Source: Adhaeribacter radiodurans
GTDB lineage: Bacteria > Bacteroidota > Bacteroidia > Cytophagales > Hymenobacteraceae
Direction: 5' to 3'
DNA: 64,000 nucleotides
Assembly: GCF_014075995.1 (NCBI RefSeq)
Contig: NZ_CP055153.1
Span: 3,472,001-3,536,000, forward strand
The notes below the pieces were generated by a model. The model ran no database searches, had not been told where the DNA came from, and was given only the letters and a program-made list of their open reading frames with translations. The position numbers and the translations under genes are program-made. Shown one piece after another: positions 34,568 to 42,337 of the stretch (positions within the stretch are counted from its first letter, which is position 1; every line of letters begins with the position of its first letter).

Positions 34568-35677
34568 TTAAGGAGTAGAAGTTTCAGAAAAACGCTCGTC
34601 TTTTAAGAAGGAATCATCGGTCAAAGTTTGCAAGAATTTAATAATCTTAGCTTTTTCAGCGGGAGTAAGCTCCAGGGATTTACCTTGAATTTTATTCGAT
34701 GCTTCTATAATTAATGGGTCAAGATTAGGGCTGGCATTTTGAATATGATCGTTGTAATGGTTTAATACTTCTTCTAAGGTCTTTAACCGGCCATCGTGCA
34801 TGTAGGGTGCAGTAACGGCAATATTCCGGAGAGAAGGTGCTTTAAACTTGCCGTTATCTGTGGCTTTACCAGTTACTGCTCCCCTACCCTTATCGGCAAA
34901 ATCCACATCCAACCCGTTGTTATGAAATTGCTGCAAGGTAAAAAAATCGCTGCCGTGGCAATCGCCGCAATTCCCGCCGCGTAAGTTGCGGCTAGGATCC
35001 GGATGCGTGAAAAATAATTGCATGCCTTCTAATTCTTCTACAGTTAAAGTAGCTTCGCCGGCCCGGTATTTATCGTAACGGGAATTGGTGGAAATAAGCG
35101 TGCGGGTAAATTGGCCCAGTGCTTTCAGCATTAAATCCGAAGTAATAGTACTCGTGCCAAATGCTTTCTGAAATAAATTAGGGTAAGTAGCTGTATTTTG
35201 TAATTCCCGAACGGCTTCGTCCATATTTTGGTGCATTTCCAAAGGGTTTTCAATCGGAATTCGTGCCTGCGCTTCTAAAGAATTAGCTTCGCCCGCCCAA
35301 TTAAAGGTTTTGTTCCAGGCTAAATTTACTAAACTCATGGAACTGCGGGTAGTTTGCTGACCATCTACACCGGTGCTAAAAGCCTGGCCATCCGTGAAAG
35401 CTAGTTTTTGCTGGTGGCAACTGCCGCATGAGATGGTATTATTGCCCGAAAGTCGTTTTTCGTAAAATAAGCGGCGGCCTAAAGCCACCCCCTCTACGGT
35501 TAGGGGATTATCTTCGGGAATAGAAGGCGGTTGAAAGCGATCTGAGAATTGCAATTGATAAGGTGTAGGAACAGGTACTGGCTCTATTTCCTTTTCTTTA
35601 TCGGAAGAAGAACAAGCCACTAAAAAGAAACCAGCAAAAGCAAAAAGTAAGTAAAGTTGTTTCACCCGGATAATCAA
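34568..35677 (-). CDS. Diheme cytochrome c peroxidase-family lipoprotein
   Basis: 369 residues. Lipobox 'LVACSS', haem sites Cys84-x-x-Cys87-His88 ('SCGSCHQQ') and Cys237-x-x-Cys240-His241 ('NCGDCHGSD'). Superfamily marks are 'NPLEMHQNMDEAVREL' and 'YMHDGRLKTLEEVLNHY'. It is a paralogue of the MbnH-like enzyme at 32092. Compared with it, the segment after haem 1 reads 'RSSMSLVNLAWNKTFNWAGE'. It lies 80 bp upstream of the Cys/His gene and may be cotranscribed. Peroxide detoxification or protein oxidation are both possible. Confidence 0.9.
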   Translation of the reverse strand: MIIRVKQLYLLFAFAGFFLVACSSSDKEKEIEPVPVPTPYQLQFSDRFQPPSIPEDNPLTVEGVALGRRLFYEKRLSGNNTISCGSCHQQKLAFTDGQAFSTGVDGQQTTRSSMSLVNLAWNKTFNWAGEANSLEAQARIPIENPLEMHQNMDEAVRELQNTATYPNLFQKAFGTSTITSDLMLKALGQFTRTLISTNSRYDKYRAGEATLTVEELEGMQLFFTHPDPSRNLRGGNCGDCHGSDFFTLQQFHNNGLDVDFADKGRGAVTGKATDNGKFKAPSLRNIAVTAPYMHDGRLKTLEEVLNHYNDHIQNASPNLDPLIIEASNKIQGKSLELTPAEKAKIIKFLQTLTDDSFLKDERFSETSTP

Positions 35678-36128
35678 AAATTTATCTTTTTTACTCAGAA
35701 TGGTAGAAGTTCTTTGCTTTTATTTCAACTTATTTATAATTTTTTAAAAGCTAAATATTCCAGCATTATCCCTTCTACTAACGTGTTAATATCTGTTAAT
35801 ATTTCAAAATAGTATTAGTTAAACAACAAACACCTGTTGTTTCAAATCTGTTCTACCTTTAAATAATAATTATTATTTTTAATAATATTAGATCTCCACA
35901 AACAATTATCAAGCTAATTTGAATTTAAGTAAACCAGATTGTTTAGTTAAGAGAAAATAAATCCAGCCGGCTTCTTAAACAATATTTTCTTAAATCTGAA
36001 TGAATAAGGAGTTAAACTATTTATCTTCCCCTTCTATGGTTCGTCATCCAACAAGGATCTAACCGGCAGAAAAGAAGAACCGATAAAAAGTAATACAAGT
36101 AATTACCTCCTTTAACCAAGAGTTTACT

Positions 36129-36202
36129 TTTAATATTGCTCTGGCAGTCGCTCTGAACCGGTTAGTTGCTTACAGGAGGGCGAACCAGAGAAGGGTACGT
36201 TA
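36129..36202 (+). repeat. Isolated tail fragment of the dispersed repeat
   Basis: 74 bp that align without gaps to 49592-49665, at roughly three quarters identity by eye, both ending GAGAAGGGTACGT. At 49 kb this block directly follows a complete subtype A repeat, so the copy here appears to be its distal end alone. Confidence 0.6.
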
Positions 36203-36262
36203 AAATTTTGATAAGTAAAATTACCAGTGTGGCCAAATAAACTGAAAGAAACGGAAAGGTGT

Positions 36263-36296
36263 AAAAAAACAGCGGCGCTAGGGTTAGCGCCGCTGT
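36263..36296 (-). terminator. Intrinsic terminator of the 36.3 kb oxidoreductase gene
   Basis: ACAGCGGCGCT (36269-36279) pairs perfectly with AGCGCCGCTGT (36286-36296). On the minus strand a seven-T run follows, 9 bp after the stop at 36305. Confidence 0.95.
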
Positions 36297-36304
36297 CAAT
36301 AGTA

Positions 36305-37723
36305 CTATTTCTTTTTGCGAGCTAATTCTAAAGCCTGTGTGGTAGTATAGTATTTAGCGAGCATGTTGGGTACCTCCCACTCCGGCATTTTACCAGTAGA
36401 AAGGAATTGCAGATATTTTTCGGTAACCTGGCCGAAATGGGCTTCGTGGCCGTTGTGGTATTTTTCGGGAGCAGTAACCGTCCAGGTAGAACCCGTTTTT
36501 TGAACGGTTACATCCGGAAATTTCTTCTGTACCTGGGCCAAACCAGTTTGCAGAGTAGATTCAAAGGTGTTTGAATCGGTTCCGGCAGCTGGCTCAATGG
36601 ATAATACTGGTTTATAATTTTGTTCTTTCCCTTGCCGAATTACCAAATTAGCCTTGGTACCTTTCATAATAGAAAAATGGGTATCGCCGGCACCTTCGGG
36701 CGCTTCATAATTCCAGATAACCGAAACTTTGGCGTGCGTACCTTTTAACTGGTAGTTAATTTCGCCATTGGCGTACACTCCCAATAAAGAATCTTTGCCC
36801 ACAGATTTTTGCAGGTAGTCCGGATAAGACGTTAAATTTGTTACTTTTTTAAATTGATCGGGAGTAAGTTTAGTTTGCCAGTGCCGGGCGCTATTTAACT
36901 TAATATCTTTGGTATAATCAATTACTTGCTCCGGATAAGCTTCCCATTGCACTAAATCTACCAGGTGGGTAGTTACATCCACAATCCCCTCGCCTTGCTG
37001 CGCCACGTCAAAAAACCAGGCCGGCCGGATAAGCGGTGCCCCGGATACGTATTTGAAAAAATGATGCACGCTTTCTTTGGTAATTGCCGGGTCAGTGGCC
37101 GTCCCTTTCTGCAAAGTGCCAAACACTTCCGGCAACTGCGAAAATTCACGTTGCAGCATTGTGGTAATTTCGTAGCGCTCCGTCATAATGTCGTAGAGCA
37201 GCACTTTATTTTTTTCGGCCGTGGCAAAAGCTTCTTTCAGCAAATTAAAGTTAGATGTATTAATAGCCATCGGTTTATCGGCCAAAACATTTAAACCGGC
37301 ATCTATTGAGGCTTTAATGTACTCGGTTTTTTTCTGGTTGTTACCAGCCATTATTACCACATTGCCCGGTTTAGTGGCCAGCATTTTCTGTAAGTAATCA
37401 GGTCCGGTGTATACTTCTTCCTGCCATTGTGTGGGATCTTCCACCCGACCATTATACTGGTTAATCTTTTTTAAGTATTCGTCTACATCGGGCCCAGCGG
37501 GCGCAAAAACGTGTACTTGCGGATCAACGTTCGGGTACATCGACTTTTGCACCAAAGCCGCATGAAAGTGCCCCGGGTCGAGGTTAATTAATTTAATTTT
37601 ACTGTTCACAGCAGAGGAATTAGTTTCCGATTCGTTGCTGGTTGCTTCTTTCTTATTACCCGAGCAAGAAAACAGAAATAGTAAAGCAAGTAGTTGCAGG
37701 ACGGTTAAGGAGTTTTTTTTCAT
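36305..37723 (-). CDS. Lipoprotein Gfo/Idh/MocA-type oxidoreductase with its own C-terminal domain
   Basis: I start at the ATG at 37723-37721, where 'MKKNSLTVLQLLALLFLFSCSG' gives a signal with lipobox; the longer frame adds 21 unlikely residues. It has a Rossmann half with 'KLINLDPGHFHAALVQ' and 'NVLADKPMAI', the EKP-like Lys of the family. A substrate domain then matches the Pfam 'putative oxidoreductase C-terminal domain' ('QGEGIVDVTTHLVDLVQWEA'). A lipid-anchored NAD-type enzyme suggests activity outside the cytoplasm with bound cofactor, perhaps on 3-keto sugars. A strong terminator follows. Confidence 0.85.
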   Translation of the reverse strand: MKKNSLTVLQLLALLFLFSCSGNKKEATSNESETNSSAVNSKIKLINLDPGHFHAALVQKSMYPNVDPQVHVFAPAGPDVDEYLKKINQYNGRVEDPTQWQEEVYTGPDYLQKMLATKPGNVVIMAGNNQKKTEYIKASIDAGLNVLADKPMAINTSNFNLLKEAFATAEKNKVLLYDIMTERYEITTMLQREFSQLPEVFGTLQKGTATDPAITKESVHHFFKYVSGAPLIRPAWFFDVAQQGEGIVDVTTHLVDLVQWEAYPEQVIDYTKDIKLNSARHWQTKLTPDQFKKVTNLTSYPDYLQKSVGKDSLLGVYANGEINYQLKGTHAKVSVIWNYEAPEGAGDTHFSIMKGTKANLVIRQGKEQNYKPVLSIEPAAGTDSNTFESTLQTGLAQVQKKFPDVTVQKTGSTWTVTAPEKYHNGHEAHFGQVTEKYLQFLSTGKMPEWEVPNMLAKYYTTTQALELARKKK

Positions 37724-38144
37724 TCGTTTTATTTTAGAGCGAAAAATATAACCGGTAAAGAAAAAGGTTCTACCGCAGCAAATCAAAACTTAAGCAAATT
37801 TTAATTCCGAAATCGTAGCCAAAGATGAAATTTTACTAAATGAAGCTGATTAGCAATAATAAAAAATACGCCTAAGGTGGTGAGGACACCACCTTATTGT
37901 AGCCTTTACCAAATTTTTTGTTACTGAATTACTCCTTAAGGATAAACTTCTAAAATGCGAAACAGCTTCTATATTTATTCAAAAGAAGTTGATCTTTCTA
38001 AGCCATTTTATTCCTACTAGCTTCTTTGCTAATTACTATTATACTGTTCGCCATTATTAAAAATCTAAACCGGGTAAGTCAAACAGCGTTAGTTTCCGAT
38101 CAAGGTTTTGATTAACTAGTATTATTCTCTTACTTAATCTTAAT
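37724..38144. other. 421-bp intergenic region with one strong hairpin
   Basis: AAGGTGGTG (37874-37882) pairs with CACCACCTT (37887-37895) around a 4-nt loop. It lies 250 bp past the stop at 38145 and lacks a U-tract, so its role is unclear. Otherwise AT-rich with nothing recognised. Confidence 0.5.
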
Positions 38145-39542
38145 CTACCCTACTAAATACGGATAGCGTTGTGGACGGGAAAGCATACTATTGGCTTCGT
38201 CGTCGTTTTTAAATTTTTCTTTTACCGGATCCCAGTAAACTTTGCGTTTAAGTTTCATGGCAATCTGGTGAATTAAGCAGGTAGAGCAAGAACGGTGGCC
38301 TACTTCAATGGGAGCAATGGGCGGTTTACGCGATTTTATCGATTCCAGCCAATTACCGTGGTGATCGCTGCTTTCGTACAAGTGGATCTCGGTTGGGCCA
38401 ATTTTAGAAGTTAACAATTTAGGATTGCTGGCTTCTAAAGCCTTAGTACCAGATTTTTTAGCTACCGGATCGCTGGCCGTAACGGAATAGTCGCCGCGGG
38501 TAACAAATATCCAACCTTCTGTACCTTCGTAACGGATACCATTGGGCAAGTCATTACTCACAATCATTTTTACGCCGTTCTCATAAAGCGCTTCGGTTCG
38601 GAATTTTCCGTGTACATCCCATAAACCTTGAGCTGGATATTCCGCCCAACCTCCTACTTCTACTGGACCTGTATATTCGGTATCCATGGCCCAATGCGCA
38701 CAATCTACGTGGTGCGAACCCCAACCGGTAATCATTCCGGCTCCGAATTGCTCGCAACGTAACCAACCGGGCCGGCTATAATCATTTTGCGGATGCACGC
38801 GTTTTTCGGTGTAGTACACGTAAGGCGTTGAACCTAACCAGGCATCGTAATTTAAATTTTTCGGAACAGGCATTTCCGGCTCTTCTTCGCCGGCCGGGTC
38901 ACCGGGTAAACCTACCAATACCGTTTTTAATTGGCCAATGCGGCCATTACGCACCAATTCGGCGGCGTACCGAAACTGCGCCGACGAGCGTTGCTGACTA
39001 CCAATCTGTAAAATTCTACCGGTGCGGTGGACAGCATTACTCAGGGACCGCCCTTCCGCAATGGTAAGGGAAGCTGGTTTTTGCAAATACACGTCTTTAC
39101 CTGCTTCTACGGCATGAATACCAATGTACGCGTGTTGGTGATCCGGGGTGCTAATAACTACGGCATCAATATCTTTGTTTAGTAATAATTCCAGATGGTT
39201 GTAATACACTTTTACACCGTCGTAAAGCTTATTTGTTTTTTTGCTGTAATAAGAGTTTACTAAATCTTTTGCCTGACCGGCTCGTTTTTGGTCCAGATCG
39301 CAAACGGCCATTATACGGGCTTGTTCGTGCTTCCAGATGCCGGGCATGTCGTGGTCGCGCGAAATACGGCCGGTACCAATTGCTCCAATGTTTATTTGAT
39401 TACTAGGCGCATTTTTACCTAAAACCGCCGCTGGCACAATGGTCGGGAATCCGGTAATAGCCAAACCAGAGGTAACCGTACCGGCAACTGCTTTTTTTAA
39501 AAAACTCCGCCGCGAAGCATTAAACGAATCATTGTTCTCCAT
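38145..39542 (-). CDS. Tat-exported Gfo/Idh/MocA-family oxidoreductase
   Basis: 465 residues. Twin-arginine signal 'SRRSFLKKAVAG'. The Rossmann motif is 'INIGAIGTGRISRDHDMPGI', 'DAVVISTPDHQHAYIGIHAV' follows, and the catalytic-site 'LQKPASLTI' has the conserved Lys-Pro. The C-terminal domain ends 'LSRPQRYPYLVG'. Tat export of a folded NAD-dependent enzyme is usual for this Bacteroidota group, members of which act on glycosides or 3-keto sugars in the periplasm. It lies 64 bp from the ThuA gene on the same strand, so it is probably the second gene of a pair. Confidence 0.92.
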   Translation of the reverse strand: MENNDSFNASRRSFLKKAVAGTVTSGLAITGFPTIVPAAVLGKNAPSNQINIGAIGTGRISRDHDMPGIWKHEQARIMAVCDLDQKRAGQAKDLVNSYYSKKTNKLYDGVKVYYNHLELLLNKDIDAVVISTPDHQHAYIGIHAVEAGKDVYLQKPASLTIAEGRSLSNAVHRTGRILQIGSQQRSSAQFRYAAELVRNGRIGQLKTVLVGLPGDPAGEEEPEMPVPKNLNYDAWLGSTPYVYYTEKRVHPQNDYSRPGWLRCEQFGAGMITGWGSHHVDCAHWAMDTEYTGPVEVGGWAEYPAQGLWDVHGKFRTEALYENGVKMIVSNDLPNGIRYEGTEGWIFVTRGDYSVTASDPVAKKSGTKALEASNPKLLTSKIGPTEIHLYESSDHHGNWLESIKSRKPPIAPIEVGHRSCSTCLIHQIAMKLKRKVYWDPVKEKFKNDDEANSMLSRPQRYPYLVG

Positions 39543-39606
39543 AAAGACTACGGGTTAATACCTTTATAATTCCTGACAAATCAATTCAGCTTGAAAACTG
39601 TTATTC

Positions 39607-40446
39607 TTAATACCGCACGGCTTCGTCGTGGGTAGAGGCGTAAGCTTTGGTATAATCTAATTTACGTACCTGGCCAGCAACATACTGAATCCCCTGCCAA
39701 ATATGCCGTAAATAAGTTGCATCCTGGTAGTCGGTTTTGGCATGACCAAGGGCGGTAATCCAAACTAAGCCACCATCAAATTTTTGGTACCAGGCCGCCG
39801 GGTAAAGAGTGGTATATGGGCCGGCAATACTTTTCATTTTTTCACTTTCGTTCGGATTCAGGTTAGTTAAATCATGGGCCAGAAAAGTATGCGTACCCGG
39901 GTAAAGGTCTTTCATGAAATAACATTCATCTTCTTTTGCCCAAATTTTGGGCAAACCCTGCGCACTTGGTTGAGCAGGATCAATGAGAACGATTTTTAAT
40001 TTTTGAAAAGGTGGGTGCCAGACAAAGGAACCACCCAGCATCATTTTAAACCAGGGCCAATTGCGTTCGGTACCAACAACGGAGTGAAGCCCCACAAAAC
40101 CGCCACCCGCCTGCATGTATTTCCGGAAAGCCAGCCGTTGCTCGTTGGTATCAAAAACATCGTTGTTGGTACTCGGAAAAAGTAAAAGCGTATATTTCTT
40201 GAGATTTTCGGTAGTAAATACTTGTGGTTGATCACTTACGTCCACTTTAAAACCATGCTGCTGCGCTAGTTTCTGAATAGCCGCCACAGCACTCGGAATA
40301 TTATCGTGTACGTAACCCTTTCCATTTTTAGTATAAACCAGTACCGAAACGTTTTTACCGGAAAACTTAGTCTGAGCCCAAACCGGTTTTAAAAGAAACA
40401 AACATATTAAGAGTAAACTAAAGCAGTATCGGAACAGAATTCGCAT
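39607..40446 (-). CDS. Secreted ThuA-domain protein
   Basis: The start at Met4 of the longer frame (40446-40444) gives a clean signal peptide ending 'PVWAQ'. The class I glutamine-amidotransferase-like ThuA fold has 'VSVLVYTKNGKGYVHDNIP', 'YTLLLFPSTNNDVF' and 'GGGFVGLHSVVGTERNW'. The end matches the family ('GGLVWITALGHAKTDY'). ThuA proteins accompany trehalose and 3-keto-disaccharide use. Together with the downstream Gfo/Idh/MocA enzyme this suggests a periplasmic sugar-oxidation route. No catalytic Cys is evident. Confidence 0.88.
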   Translation of the reverse strand: MRILFRYCFSLLLICLFLLKPVWAQTKFSGKNVSVLVYTKNGKGYVHDNIPSAVAAIQKLAQQHGFKVDVSDQPQVFTTENLKKYTLLLFPSTNNDVFDTNEQRLAFRKYMQAGGGFVGLHSVVGTERNWPWFKMMLGGSFVWHPPFQKLKIVLIDPAQPSAQGLPKIWAKEDECYFMKDLYPGTHTFLAHDLTNLNPNESEKMKSIAGPYTTLYPAAWYQKFDGGLVWITALGHAKTDYQDATYLRHIWQGIQYVAGQVRKLDYTKAYASTHDEAVRY

Positions 40447-40645
40447 AGCAAGCATTTTAAGCTTTTAAATATAAATAATTTGCTGATATACTGCTTAAAC
40501 GTTTAAATAAAACATCCTTAAAGTCGAAGAATGCAGCAGAACACACCTCGAAAAAAGAAGGAAAACTTCTCTTTTAATCTACTATTCCATGAAAGTTTAT
40601 TAATTTTTTCTACTTTAAAAGTAAAAGCATTAGCTAAGTACACCT

Positions 40646-40833
40646 GACACCAGTTTGGCTATGGAGCACCTGCTAGTCTTCCGGTGTGGCGCAGCCACAT
40701 TCCGCAGATACTGTCGAGGAAAGGAAGAATAGCGAGTGCGATAGAGCCAAATGAGGCCCGCCGGCCATGTAGCAAAACATGAAATATTAAATAAGATATC
40801 ACCACAGAATGGAGACTTGAAAAGGCTCCTAAT
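40646..40833 (+). repeat. Dispersed structured repeat, subtype A (solo, somewhat decayed)
   Basis: It begins GACACCAGTTTGGCTATGGAGCACC, then carries CTGCTAG ... TTCCGG ... GAGGAAAGGAAG and AGGCCCGCCGGCC, and ends with the GGAGACTTGAAAAGGCTCC hairpin. The subtype A core has local changes against the 29 kb and 49 kb copies. No partner B copy lies nearby. Confidence 0.8.
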
Positions 40834-40860
40834 AAATCACTAAATTTAATAAATTATAAA

Positions 40861-40905
40861 AATACCAGTTACCTGCTTTCTAAAAAGCAAATAACTGGTA
40901 CTAAA
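40861..40905 (-). terminator. Intrinsic terminator of the 40.9 kb isomerase gene
   Basis: ACCAGTTA pairs with TAACTGGT and the inner TGCTTT with AAAGCA, 20 bp beyond the stop. The minus-strand 3' side is T-rich. Confidence 0.75.
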
Positions 40906-40918
40906 AAAAAGAATTTAT

Positions 40919-41890
40919 TTAAACTGTTACTACTTTGCCTAAATTTTTATAGCTGGTGGTAATGCTATCAAGCGGGTTGCCCGGAGTAACATCCTGCTCA
41001 ACAAAATAATATTCCATACCTGAAGTATTAGCTGCATCAAAAATGCGTTTAAAATCGATGGAACCGTTACCTACTTCGGTAAAGAATTTCTTCTCGGTTT
41101 TATCCATGTCTTTCACGTGCCAGAGCGGGAAACGACCCGGATTTTTTTCGAATAAACCTATCGGATCATTGCCGGATTTAGTAGCCCAGTAAAGATCCAG
41201 TTCCATTTTTACTAAATCTTTGTCGGTCTGAGCCAGCATTAAGTCATACGGTCTTTGGCCATCCACGGTCTCAAACTCGAAATCATGATTATGGTAAGCA
41301 AACTGCAAACCGGCCTTTTTACAAGCTTCGCCCGCTTTGTTAAACAAGGCTATATGGCTCTTATAATCATCCAGGTTCCGGCGTTCATTGGGTGCCAGGT
41401 AAGCGCAAGTCAAATATTTTTGACCGGATTCAGCCGCCATATCAACGAGCTTTTGCAAATCGTAGGTGAGGGTTTCATGCTCTGGTTTTTTGCCTCCTGT
41501 GTTATAACCTACTTGCACGTGCGAACTTCTGAGCTGCATGCCCATACCTTCCAACATCGAAGCAAATTCTTTCGGCTTCATGCCGTAATAATGGCCCTTG
41601 GAACCGGCAGCCGACTCCATATTTTTATACCCGATGTCGGCTATTTTCTGCAAGGTGCCTTTTAAATCTTTCTCGAGTAATTCACGAACGGTATACAATT
41701 GCAAACCTGGAGCCGCTAAATTGGTCGCCGTAGATGTTTGGTTGGAGGCAGCAGTAGCCGTACTATCCGCCGAAGCAGTTTCGGAAGTAGTTTTGGCATC
41801 TTTGGTGTTACAACCCGGGAGCATTAAAGTTCCCAAACCTCCTAACATTAAGGCGCCGGAAGCTCTCAAAAAATTTCTTCTATTTTGCAT
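40919..41890 (-). CDS. Exported sugar phosphate isomerase/epimerase-like TIM-barrel protein
   Basis: I start at the ATG at 41890-41888 ('MQNRRNFLRASGALMLGG', a twin-arginine signal with a later 'LPGC' that could be a lipobox). An Ala/Ser/Thr linker is followed by the AP-endonuclease-2/xylose-isomerase-like barrel. Metal-site segments are 'YKNMESAAG', 'FAYHNHDFEF', 'VKMELDLYWA', 'LWHVKDMD' and 'YYFVEQD'. Members act as sugar isomerases, epimerases or 3-keto-glycoside hydrolases. It is a paralogue of the protein at 54292. Confidence 0.88.
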   Translation of the reverse strand: MQNRRNFLRASGALMLGGLGTLMLPGCNTKDAKTTSETASADSTATAASNQTSTATNLAAPGLQLYTVRELLEKDLKGTLQKIADIGYKNMESAAGSKGHYYGMKPKEFASMLEGMGMQLRSSHVQVGYNTGGKKPEHETLTYDLQKLVDMAAESGQKYLTCAYLAPNERRNLDDYKSHIALFNKAGEACKKAGLQFAYHNHDFEFETVDGQRPYDLMLAQTDKDLVKMELDLYWATKSGNDPIGLFEKNPGRFPLWHVKDMDKTEKKFFTEVGNGSIDFKRIFDAANTSGMEYYFVEQDVTPGNPLDSITTSYKNLGKVVTV

Positions 41891-42337
41891 AGTTTTAAAT
41901 AATAAACTTATAAAAGTAAAAATGTACGTGTCGTGCCTGGCTCCTTCCATAACTTGGAGCAAATTTCAAAATCTGAATAAAAGAAAGAGACCTTAGCTTG
42001 TGGTTTATACTCTTTATTAACCCAGTTTATTCTTTCGTCCTAATCCAAACCGTTATTCCAATCAGGAAGATGCTGGTTTAATCCGGAAATAAAAAATATT
42101 TTGGGGGAATTCGGGAAACAGTAAAGCTTTTTGAATAAATTTTAATTATTATGCCTGAACCCCATTACTTTTGTCTTTTCTTAAGGAAATTAATTCTTTA
42201 ATCCGATTTACTTTCATGGTTCAGAAAGGCTACGATTATTTTAAATAGTGATTTTGAAACCAGCTCGAAAGGCTAAATTGTTATAAACAGGTTCTAACTC
42301 CCATAATTCGCAACTCTAGTATATTACTCATTTAGAT
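41891..42337. other. 447-bp divergent intergenic region
   Basis: A TACTTTTG box at 42166-42173 points toward the altronate-dehydratase-like gene but lacks a clear TTTG 20 nt upstream (TTTA is there). No other feature seen. Confidence 0.45.

Larger units (their letters stand above)
35678..36304. other. 627-bp gene-free region
   Basis: It contains the promoter side of the diheme peroxidase gene, a short inverted repeat around AAACAAC ... GTTGTTT (about 35820-35842), the repeat-tail fragment at 36129-36202, and the terminator at 36263-36296. No gene is supported. Confidence 0.55.

Noticed and set aside
42141-42173. Promoter of the altronate-dehydratase-like gene
   Set aside because: The -7 box TACTTTTG is exact, but the upstream element is TTTA and the leader would be over 160 nt; not strong enough for its own entry.
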